A DNA stretch of 64,000 nucleotides from Pseudomonas guineae (GTDB lineage Bacteria > Pseudomonadota > Gammaproteobacteria > Pseudomonadales > Pseudomonadaceae). The notes beneath the pieces were generated by a model, which ran no database searches, was not told where the DNA came from, and worked only from the letters and a program-made list of their open reading frames with translations. Positions 57,337-64,000 of this stretch are shown here, piece after piece. The first letter of the stretch is position 1. The number at the start of each line of letters is the position of its first letter. The stretch lies in the NCBI RefSeq assembly GCF_900113745.1, contig NZ_FOQL01000002.1, positions 310,001-374,000 on the forward strand, given 5' to 3'. The position numbers were made by a program, and so were the translations under genes.

Positions 57337-57588
57337 ATGTCTTTGCAAACAACCGCGATTCCCGATGACATCCTCGATGCGACCGGACTGAACTGCCCGG
57401 AACCGGTGATGATGCTGCACAACAAAGTGCGCAACCTGCAGGCCGGTGGCCTGCTCAAGGTGATTGCCACCGACCCTTCGACGCGCCGCGATATTCCTAA
57501 ATTCTGCGTGTTTTTGGGCCATGAGCTGGTCGAGCAGGCCGAAGAGGGCGCGACTTATCTGTATTTGATACGTAAGAAGCTCGACTGA
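57337..57588 (+). CDS. tusA: Sulfur carrier protein TusA
   Basis: An 83-residue sulfurtransferase that passes persulfide sulfur, for example towards tRNA 2-thiouridine synthesis and molybdenum cofactor work. The active Cys20 lies in [13 protein letters not shown], the CPxP motif of the family, and the C-terminal beta strand ends [14 protein letters not shown] precedes the ATG at 57337. The stop overlaps the ATG of the next gene (TGATG), so the two are coupled. Confidence 0.95.
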   Translation: MSLQTTAIPDDILDATGLNCPEPVMMLHNKVRNLQAGGLLKVIATDPSTRRDIPKFCVFLGHELVEQAEEGATYLYLIRKKLD

Positions 57589-58043
57589 TGGATTGGTATT
57601 TTGCCTACGGCTCAAACATGAATCCGGCGCGGATGCAGGCGCGCGGCCTGATGGTGCTTGAGGCTATGCCTGGCTGTCTGCCGGGATACAGTCTGTGTTT
57701 CAACAAGCGCGCGATGGACCGTGCCCCCGGTCGAGCCTACGCCAATATCCGTCACGCTCGCCAAGATCAGGTGGAAGGCGTGCTCTATCGCCTGCAGGAC
57801 GCCGGCGAGATTGCCAAGCTGGATCACTTCGAAGGCACCCCAATCTACTACAGCCGCGAGTGCTTGCCGGTTATGACAGCGCATGGCGTGCAAGCGGCTT
57901 GGGTGTATATCGCCAACCCGGCCTTTCGTGAAGAAGGTTTGCTGCCTAGTAAGGACTATCTGGCGCATCTTCTGGCGGGGCGTGAGCTGCTCTCTGAAGC
58001 TTACTGGTCGGCGTTGGCCGCGTTGCCGGTCCATCCCGACTGA
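57588..58043 (+). CDS. Gamma-glutamylcyclotransferase-family protein
   Basis: A 151-residue protein of the GGCT/AIG2 fold. YFAYGSNMNPARM is the substrate-binding loop and the Glu in KLDHFEGTPIYY the probable catalytic acid. It could release 5-oxoproline from gamma-glutamyl compounds, but many family members are untested. It overlaps the tusA stop by one base; its last 43 bases overlap the 3' end of the opposed DUF3080 gene. Confidence 0.92.
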   Translation: MDWYFAYGSNMNPARMQARGLMVLEAMPGCLPGYSLCFNKRAMDRAPGRAYANIRHARQDQVEGVLYRLQDAGEIAKLDHFEGTPIYYSRECLPVMTAHGVQAAWVYIANPAFREEGLLPSKDYLAHLLAGRELLSEAYWSALAALPVHPD

Positions 58044-59083
58044 CCGGGCGCTAGGCCGCAGCTGTTGAGCAGCTCTTGCCAGCTGCGCACATGACGCACA
58101 GTCGCTTTCTGGAAGTTTGCCCATAACGAGTCTTGGTCTGCACTCAGGCTTTGCAGATACTGGCGAGTTGCTGGCGGCACCTGCGCTACGCCGCTGAGGT
58201 TACGCAGGCTGTTACTCCAAGCTTGTCCACGCTGGTCTACCTGCGCCAAGTAAGGTTGCAGGCTGGCGGCGTAATACTTGACGAAGATATTTTGCAGAAT
58301 GCGGGCGCGCTCTGTGGGCTGCCCTATGGGGCAGACTGGCCTTTGCTGCTGACGACTTTCCAGCATATAGCTACCCTGATTGAGGCTGTGAGTCAGGCTG
58401 GCCAAGCTGCTGATCAGTTGCCCGCCTTGATCGCTGGCATGTAAAGCGAAAAACACCGTATCCAGCTGCGCGGCACTGGGCGGTAATGCTGAAGGCAAGC
58501 CGCGCCCGATGCTCGCCAGTTGCGCCAAGGCATCTAGCGCTGCGTCGTCTTCGTTAGACTTTACGGGAAACGCTTGAGTGGCAAAGCGCAGGTAACGCTC
58601 GACCTCCGGGCTGGCATTCAGGGCATTCCAGAACACCGCAGGCAGCTGCGCACGCTTATCCTGCGCGAGTAGTTTCAGGGTGCCGCGCAGTTCCGCCTGA
58701 TCCTGCTCGCCTAGGTATTCGATACACGCGTCGGTGGCGCGCAGTAGATCGCCTTCATACGCAAGACGGCTGCTAGGCGCCAGCTGTTTGCCCAGGCTGT
58801 TGTTACGCAGGCTGATTTGCTGCTGCAGGGCAGGGCAACGGCGTACTTCGACCAGCAGTTCAAGCAAGCTAATGCGCAGTTCGGGGATGTCTATCAGGCG
58901 CTCACGCTTCGGCGGCAGGCGATAACGAACCAGCTCAGCAGAGTCGAAATTCATCGCCGACTCGACATCCAGGGCGTTGCTCAAACGTTTCAGGTAATCG
59001 GCCTGCAGCGCCAAACCATCATCGGCTGGCGTGCAGGCGCACAGGTAAAGTGCAGTGATCAGAAACAGCAGGCGGGCTCTCAT
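58001..59083 (-). CDS. DUF3080-family lipoprotein
   Basis: A 360-residue exported protein with a signal peptide whose lipobox is LCAC (lipidated Cys17), then a helical region with no known catalytic motif. It matches the DUF3080 family of gammaproteobacteria; role unknown. Its ATG overlaps the stop of the MATE pump gene (TAATG), so both are translated together. The tail overlaps the gamma-glutamylcyclotransferase gene by 43 bases. Confidence 0.9.
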   Translation of the reverse strand: MRARLLFLITALYLCACTPADDGLALQADYLKRLSNALDVESAMNFDSAELVRYRLPPKRERLIDIPELRISLLELLVEVRRCPALQQQISLRNNSLGKQLAPSSRLAYEGDLLRATDACIEYLGEQDQAELRGTLKLLAQDKRAQLPAVFWNALNASPEVERYLRFATQAFPVKSNEDDAALDALAQLASIGRGLPSALPPSAAQLDTVFFALHASDQGGQLISSLASLTHSLNQGSYMLESRQQQRPVCPIGQPTERARILQNIFVKYYAASLQPYLAQVDQRGQAWSNSLRNLSGVAQVPPATRQYLQSLSADQDSLWANFQKATVRHVRSWQELLNSCGLAPGQSGWTGNAANADQ

Positions 59084-60462
59084 TAGGCCATCTTAGCGGC
59101 TCGAATGCGTTTGCGCGCGCTACCGGCCAGGCGCACTGCGAGCATGCCGCCGGCGCAGGTCAGTCCGACTATTAAACCTTGCCAGAGCCCACTAGGACCG
59201 CTGGGTTCGCCTAACCAATTTGTCAGGCCCAGCGCGTAGCCCACCGGCAGCCCGATGCCCCAGTAGGCGAACAAGGTCAGGATCATGGTTACGCGGGTGT
59301 CCTGATAGCCGCGCAGGGCACCGGCTGCAGTCACCTGAATGGCGTCGGAGAATTGGAACAGCGCGGAATACACCAGCAAGGTGGTGGCCACGGCGATCAC
59401 GGTTTTGTCTGGCGTATAGATCTGCGCAATCTCTTCGCGCAGCAGCAACATCAGGCTAGCCGACAGGCAGGCATAGGCCAATGCTGCCGCCATGCTCACG
59501 CCAGCGGCAAAACGCGCTTCACGCGGCTCATCTCTACCCAGCGCCTGGCCGACGCGTACCGTGGCGGCCATGCCCAAGGAGTAGGGGATCATAAACACCA
59601 TGGAGCTGAAGTTCAGGGCGATCTGGTGGCCGGCTACCACGGTGGCACCGAGGCCGCCGATTAGCAGGGCGATCACCGCGAAGATGCTCGACTCGGCAAA
59701 CACCGCGATACCAATTGGCAGGCCTACCGACAGTAGACGCTTGAGTACTGGCCACTGCGGCTTTTCAAAGTGGCTAAAGATTTTGCTCGGCTGGTAAAAC
59801 GGCGCCCACTTCACCCACCACAGCATACTCAAAAACATAAACACCATGACCAGGCCAGTGGCCCAACCACAGCCGACGCCGCCCATAGCCGGCAGCCCGA
59901 GCTTGCCGTAGATAAAGATGTAATTGAGCGGGATATTCAGCGCCAGGCCGCACAGGCCTATGACCATGCTCGGGCGGGTGTGCCCCAAGCCATCGCTGAA
60001 ACAGCGCAGCACGTGATACAGCGCCACGGCGGGGAAACCGCAGGCCACGGCGCGCAAGTAGCCCATGGCAGGCTCGATTAGTACCGGGTCAACATTCATC
60101 AGGCTGAGGACGATTTCGGCGTTCCACAACATCACCGCGGCAGCGATACCCACGCCGAGAGCCAACCAGAGTGCCTGACGCACCAGGGGGCCGATCTCGG
60201 TGTGCGCACCGGAGCCGAAACGTTGCGCGACCTTGGGCGTGGTGGCCAGCAGGATGCCGGTCATCAGCAGAAATACTGGTATCCAGATCGAGTTACCCAG
60301 CGCCACAGCGGCTAGATCCTGTGGGCTGACTCGCCCCGCCATCACGGTGTCGACGAAGCCCATGGCGGTGTTAGCCAACTGGGCAATGATGATCGGCGTT
60401 GCCAGCTTCAGCAGGCTGCACAGTTCAGTGCGGGTGCGTTGCAGGCGGGTTTGGGCAAGCAT
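59083..60462 (-). CDS. MATE-family multidrug efflux pump (NorM type)
   Basis: A 459-residue inner membrane antiporter with twelve predicted helices in two similar halves. ANTAMGFVDTVMAGRVSPQDLAAVALG and the equivalent FAESSIFAVIALLIGGLGATVVAGHQIALN of the second half are characteristic of NorM-like proteins, which export cationic drugs with sodium or proton import. The substrate cannot be told. It starts MLAQTRLQRTR with weak ribosome binding site and is coupled to the DUF3080 lipoprotein downstream. Confidence 0.94.
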   Translation of the reverse strand: MLAQTRLQRTRTELCSLLKLATPIIIAQLANTAMGFVDTVMAGRVSPQDLAAVALGNSIWIPVFLLMTGILLATTPKVAQRFGSGAHTEIGPLVRQALWLALGVGIAAAVMLWNAEIVLSLMNVDPVLIEPAMGYLRAVACGFPAVALYHVLRCFSDGLGHTRPSMVIGLCGLALNIPLNYIFIYGKLGLPAMGGVGCGWATGLVMVFMFLSMLWWVKWAPFYQPSKIFSHFEKPQWPVLKRLLSVGLPIGIAVFAESSIFAVIALLIGGLGATVVAGHQIALNFSSMVFMIPYSLGMAATVRVGQALGRDEPREARFAAGVSMAAALAYACLSASLMLLLREEIAQIYTPDKTVIAVATTLLVYSALFQFSDAIQVTAAGALRGYQDTRVTMILTLFAYWGIGLPVGYALGLTNWLGEPSGPSGLWQGLIVGLTCAGGMLAVRLAGSARKRIRAAKMA

Positions 60463-60628
60463 GACGAGTATCCAGCGAGGTATTAGGAAACCGCGCAGTC
60501 TACTCCTTGACGGCTAAGTCAGGAAACCTCGGTGCATGGCTTTCAACGCCTTTGCCGGCTAGCCTCGCTCAGCGTAGCCAAGTGCCGCAGGCAGGTTAGA
60601 ATGTCGGCCTGATTTACGGAGCCGACCC

Positions 60629-61777
60629 ATGCGAATAGTCGCTGACGAAAATATTCCCCTGCTCGATGAGTTCTTTGCCGGCTTCGGCGAAATACAACGG
60701 TTGCCCGGTCGCAGTATTGATGCGGCCGCAGTTGCTACTGCAGACCTGCTACTGGTGCGCTCAGTGACCCAAGTTGACCAGACATTGCTGCAGGGCTCAG
60801 CGGTAAAGTTTGTTGGCACCTGTACGATTGGTACTGACCATTTAGACCTCGATTATTTCCAGCAAGCCGGCATCACTTGGGCCAGTGCACCGGGTTGCAA
60901 CGCGCGTGGCGTGGTCGACTATGTGCTGGGCAGTTTGCTGGTGTTGGCTGAACAGCAGGGCATAGACCTGGCAACACGCACCTATGGCGTAATTGGCGCT
61001 GGGCAAGTCGGCAGTCGGTTGATCAAGGTTTTGCGCAGCCTGGGCTGGCGCGTACTGGTGTGCGACCCACCCCGTCAAGCCGCTGAAGGTGGCGATTTCG
61101 TCAGCCTGCAGCATCTGCTGGAAACCTGTGATGTCATCAGCCTGCATACGCCCCTTGAACGGGCAGGCGCGCATCCGACTCATCATCTGTTCGATCAGTC
61201 ACGTTTGGCTGCACTGAAATCAGGCAGCTGGCTGATCAATGCCAGCCGGGGTGCAGTAGTGGATAACCGGGCCTTGCACGAGTTGTTAGCGCAAGGTAGC
61301 GATCTGCAGGTGGTGCTGGACGTCTGGGAGGGTGAACCGCAGGTCGATGTTGCACTGGCTACCCTGTGCCGCATCGCTACGCCACACATAGGCGGCTACA
61401 GCCTGGATGGCAAGTTGCGCGGCACTGCGCAGATTTATCAGGCGTTATGCCAACACCTCGGTGTCGTACCTAGTGTTGAGTTGGCGCACCTGATGCCGGC
61501 CGCCTGGCTGAATACTATGACTATTGATGCCAGTGCCGACCCCACTTGGGCCTTAGCCAGCATCTGCCGCGCCGTATATGACCCGCGCCGTGATGATGCG
61601 GACTTTCGCCGCAGCTTGCTGGGTGATGCGCCGAGCCGACGTGCGGCCTTTGACGGGCTGCGTAAGCATTACCCAATGCGTCGGGAAATCGACGGGCTGA
61701 AGATTGGCGTGCAGGGAAATGCGCCGGCGTTGGCCAGCCTGGTGCAGGCGTTGGGGGCAAGTGTGCATCCGCTGTAA
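60629..61777 (+). CDS. pdxB: Erythronate-4-phosphate dehydrogenase
   Basis: NAD-dependent enzyme of the DXP-dependent vitamin B6 pathway, oxidising 4-phosphoerythronate. [16 protein letters not shown] at the start, the nucleotide loop [17 protein letters not shown], the Arg in [11 protein letters not shown], the Glu in [12 protein letters not shown], the His in [13 protein letters not shown], and the C-terminal PdxB-specific dimerisation domain are all present. Length 382, as expected. GGAG is before the ATG. It appears to be transcribed alone. Confidence 0.97.
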   Translation: MRIVADENIPLLDEFFAGFGEIQRLPGRSIDAAAVATADLLLVRSVTQVDQTLLQGSAVKFVGTCTIGTDHLDLDYFQQAGITWASAPGCNARGVVDYVLGSLLVLAEQQGIDLATRTYGVIGAGQVGSRLIKVLRSLGWRVLVCDPPRQAAEGGDFVSLQHLLETCDVISLHTPLERAGAHPTHHLFDQSRLAALKSGSWLINASRGAVVDNRALHELLAQGSDLQVVLDVWEGEPQVDVALATLCRIATPHIGGYSLDGKLRGTAQIYQALCQHLGVVPSVELAHLMPAAWLNTMTIDASADPTWALASICRAVYDPRRDDADFRRSLLGDAPSRRAAFDGLRKHYPMRREIDGLKIGVQGNAPALASLVQALGASVHPL

Positions 61778-61780
61778 CGA

Positions 61781-61800
61781 AGGGCAGCGAATGCTGCCCT
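61781..61800. terminator. Perfect hairpin between convergent pdxB and a small gene
   Basis: AGGGCAGC (61781-61788) pairs with GCTGCCCT (61793-61800) across a GAAT loop, four bases after the pdxB stop and ten bases before the end of the opposed small gene. No T-run, so termination is a guess from position. Confidence 0.5.
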
Positions 61801-61810
61801 GGCAGGAACC

Positions 61811-61972
61811 TTACTTGTGCTTTGCCGCTGGCTGCTGAGCTTTTTCCAGAGCGTTGCAGGCCTGTTGAATCATGTCTTCGGTGATCGGCACTTCGCGGCC
61901 TGTTTCGTCGATGACAGAGCCACCTAGTGGCGTTGGCGTGGTTTTTGGTGAGTTCTGCTGCGAGCTTTGCAT
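61811..61972 (-). CDS. Small hypothetical protein, 53 aa
   Basis: A hydrophilic 53-residue protein starting MQSSQQNSPKTTPTPLGG and containing SVIDETGREVPITEDMIQQACNALEKAQ-like sequence, which reads as a short folded helix-hairpin after a disordered N-terminus. GAGGAG lies 6 bases before the ATG, much better than for the longer in-frame start at 62140. No known family that I can name. It is divergent from the NAD-kinase-family gene. Confidence 0.72.
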   Translation of the reverse strand: MQSSQQNSPKTTPTPLGGSVIDETGREVPITEDMIQQACNALEKAQQPAAKHK

Positions 61973-62125
61973 GGTTGTCTCCTCATCGATTAGCGCGATT
62001 TTATGAGTGTTAGATGACGGCGCTGTGACAACTGCGACGGCGTAAAGCCGGCGCAAGACACAGGCCAAAACAGTCACTGCAGGCACTGTGCCAGAATGCC
62101 GGCAGGAATTGAACAAGAGGATGTT

Positions 62126-63241
62126 ATGGGGCTTTTCCATATTGGCTTGATCATCAATCCCCTAGCTGGGCTGGGCGGCCCAGCAGGCTTCAAAGGCAGT
62201 GACGGCATGGCCGCGCAAGCCTTGGCCTTGGGGGTTGAAGCTAAGGCCGCGCGGCGCACGCAAACCGCGCTTGAAGTGTTGTTACCGTTGCGCGAGCGCC
62301 TAGAGTTCGTCACGTTCCCCGGTGTCATGGGTGCTGACTTACTGGCCGAGATGGGCTTTGCCCACCACGTGGTCGGTGAGCTTGACGCGGGGCCCAGCAG
62401 TGCTGCTGATACGCGCCAGGCTGTTGAATTGCTACAGAACGCTGGGGTGGCCTTGATTTTGTTTGCCGGTGGCGATGGCACCGCGCGGGATATCTGCGCC
62501 GCCGTTCGTGACGGTCAGCCCGTGCTGGGGATTCCAGCGGGGGTTAAGATCCAGTCCGGCGTCTATGCCATCAGCCCGCGTGCAGCGGGTGAGCTGACCG
62601 CGCGCTTGGTTGAAGGAGGCTTGGTGCGCCTGAGCAGCGGTGAGGTGCGCGACATAGATGAAAGCGCCTTGCGTGAAGGCAGGGTGACGGCGCGCTGGTA
62701 TGGCGAGCTGACGGTGCCGCAGGAAGGCGGCTATGTGCAGCAGGTCAAGCAGGGCGGCGTGGAGTCTGAAGAACTGGTACTGGGCGATCTGGCCGACTGG
62801 CTGCAGGACAGCTGGGAAAACGATGTGCGTTACGTCTTTGGCCCCGGCTCGACCTTACACGGTCTGGCGCAAAATCTCGGTTTACAGGCGACCTTGCTCG
62901 GCGTCGACGTGGTCGAGAACGGCCACTTGTTAGCCGCCGATGTCACCGAGGCCCAACTGTTCGAGCTGGTCGATGGTCATCCAGCTCGCCTATTAGTCAC
63001 TGCCATCGGCGGCCAGGGTCACATCATCGGCCGTGGAAACCAGCAAATAAGCCCACGGGTACTGCGCGCCATCGGCCTTGAGCACCTGCGGGTGATTGCC
63101 ACCAAACGCAAGCTCGCCACCCTTGAAGGGCGGCCGCTACTGGTGGACAGTGGCGACGTACAACTCGACGACGCCTTCCCCGATGCAGTGCGGGTGTGGG
63201 CCGGCTACAAAGAAGAACTGCTGTATCCCGTGGGTAAGTGA
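62126..63241 (+). CDS. ATP-NAD kinase family protein
   Basis: A 371-residue protein of the NAD kinase/diacylglycerol kinase superfamily. LIINPLAGLGGPAGFKGSD at the N-terminus and the nucleotide motif ILFAGGDGTARDICAAV are the key elements; LGIPAGVKIQSGVYAISP and VTAIGGQGHIIGRGNQQISP complete the fold. This longer class is distinct from the housekeeping NadK and its substrate is unproven. AAGAGG lies just before the ATG at 62126, which is preferred to an earlier ATG at 62096. Confidence 0.92.
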   Translation: MGLFHIGLIINPLAGLGGPAGFKGSDGMAAQALALGVEAKAARRTQTALEVLLPLRERLEFVTFPGVMGADLLAEMGFAHHVVGELDAGPSSAADTRQAVELLQNAGVALILFAGGDGTARDICAAVRDGQPVLGIPAGVKIQSGVYAISPRAAGELTARLVEGGLVRLSSGEVRDIDESALREGRVTARWYGELTVPQEGGYVQQVKQGGVESEELVLGDLADWLQDSWENDVRYVFGPGSTLHGLAQNLGLQATLLGVDVVENGHLLAADVTEAQLFELVDGHPARLLVTAIGGQGHIIGRGNQQISPRVLRAIGLEHLRVIATKRKLATLEGRPLLVDSGDVQLDDAFPDAVRVWAGYKEELLYPVGK

Positions 63242-63461
63242 CTGCAGTGAAAGCATGGCGCTCGTTCGGCGTACGGGGTATCACAAGCTTTATTACTTGC
63301 TCCCCAGCGTTTATGGCAGCCGGTTGCTTGATGTGACGCTGCCGAGGCCCCATCTACTGCTGCAGTTGTTCATTCCTTCGTGCGGCTATGGCCTGCATCG
63401 GCGGGTTTGTATGCTGAGCGTCTTCTTCTCTAATCGGCGTTAGCGCCCACAGTGAGTGTTC

Positions 63462-64000
63462 ATGCCCTCGATTCTGTCTTCACGTCAGCGCACGGCGTTA
63501 CGTATGGCCTGGCGTTTTATCGCGCCCTATCGCTGGCGTGTACTTGGGGCCTTGCTGGCGCTGATGTTTACCGCTGGCATCACCCTGTCTATGGGGCAGG
63601 GCATCAAGCTGCTGGTCGATCAGGGCCTCTCGACTCAATCGCCTGCCGCTTTGCAGCAATCCATCGGGCTGTTTTTCGTGCTGGTATTAGCACTCGCCAT
63701 CGGCACTTTTACCCGGTTCTACTTGGTGTCGTGGATCGGCGAGCGCTTTGTCGCAGATATCCGCAAACGCGTATTCAACCACTTGATTGAACTGCATCCG
63801 GGCTTTTATGAAAGCAACCGCAGCTCGGAGATTCAGTCGCGACTGACCGCAGACACCACGTTGCTGCAGTCGGTGATCGGCTCATCACTGTCGATGGCGC
63901 TGCGCAACCTGATCATGCTGATCGGTGGCAGCGTGTTGCTGGTCGTCACCAACGCCAAACTCAGCGGCATCGTATTGATGGCGCTGCCTCTGGTGGTCGC
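63462..64000 (+). CDS. MsbA-like ABC exporter, N-terminal part (cut by window end)
   Basis: The first 179 residues of an ABC transporter membrane domain: MPSILSSRQRTALRMAWRFI, three hydrophobic helices so far, and the cytoplasmic coupling segment RVFNHLIELHPGFYESNRSS with IQSRLTADTTLLQSVIG, typical of homodimeric MsbA/multidrug exporters with fused ATPase. The ATPase domain lies outside the window. Weak ribosome binding site before the ATG. Confidence 0.9.
   Translation, partial: MPSILSSRQRTALRMAWRFIAPYRWRVLGALLALMFTAGITLSMGQGIKLLVDQGLSTQSPAALQQSIGLFFVLVLALAIGTFTRFYLVSWIGERFVADIRKRVFNHLIELHPGFYESNRSSEIQSRLTADTTLLQSVIGSSLSMALRNLIMLIGGSVLLVVTNAKLSGIVLMALPLVV

Noticed and set aside
63255..63443. 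62-codon plus-strand frame between the NAD-kinase-family gene and the ABC exporter
   Set aside because: No ribosome binding site and no motif; kept as intergenic.

Overview
The window is chromosomal DNA from a Pseudomonas species. Supporting signs are a family I.1 lipase with its dedicated foldase, the rnd–ycgL–dehydrogenase–ycgN block, the metH/cti pair, the aer–acnA pair, and AGGAG/GAGG ribosome binding sites with moderately GC-rich codon use. I cannot name the species. Genes are dense, and no rRNA, tRNA, intact insertion sequence, prophage or CRISPR array was seen.

Left part (1–13.4 kb): a minus-strand signalling pair (a REC-GGDEF-EAL response regulator followed by a very large CHASE/PAS hybrid kinase that runs off the left edge), then a plus-strand lipase operon (lipase, foldase, membrane hybrid histidine kinase) meeting a LuxR-type regulator tail to tail, then a FadL-type porin and a small lysozyme-like protein. 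Together these suggest c-di-GMP control beside extracellular lipid use.

Middle-left (13.5–26.7 kb): housekeeping genes. These include mercaptopyruvate sulfurtransferase, a spermidine-synthase-like enzyme, RNase D with YcgL, a 2-hydroxyacid dehydrogenase, YcgN, a secreted gluzincin-like peptidase, an RNA methyltransferase, a YajD-type nuclease, oligopeptidase B and a class II amidotransferase. The decayed start of a LysR regulator with an 8-bp tandem repeat and a concentric palindromic element lie between them.

Centre (26.7–37.8 kb): the most distinctive locus. A complete three-gene type I secretion system (ABC ATPase, HlyD adaptor, TolC-like channel) is transcribed away from a 1982-residue protein that joins an animal-type heme peroxidase to RTX calcium-binding repeats. 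This resembles the MopA-type peroxidases linked to Mn(II) oxidation in Pseudomonas. The secretion genes almost certainly export this peroxidase.

Right part (37.8–64 kb): a MoxR ATPase/VWA pair split by a palindromic element, a DUF748 protein, cysK, an orphan solute-binding protein, a leucine-rich-repeat protein kinase, metH and cti on either side of a perfect MetR-type site, aer and acnA, rlmM–tusA–gamma-glutamylcyclotransferase, a MATE pump with a DUF3080 lipoprotein, pdxB, an NAD-kinase-family protein, and the start of an MsbA-like ABC exporter cut by the right edge.
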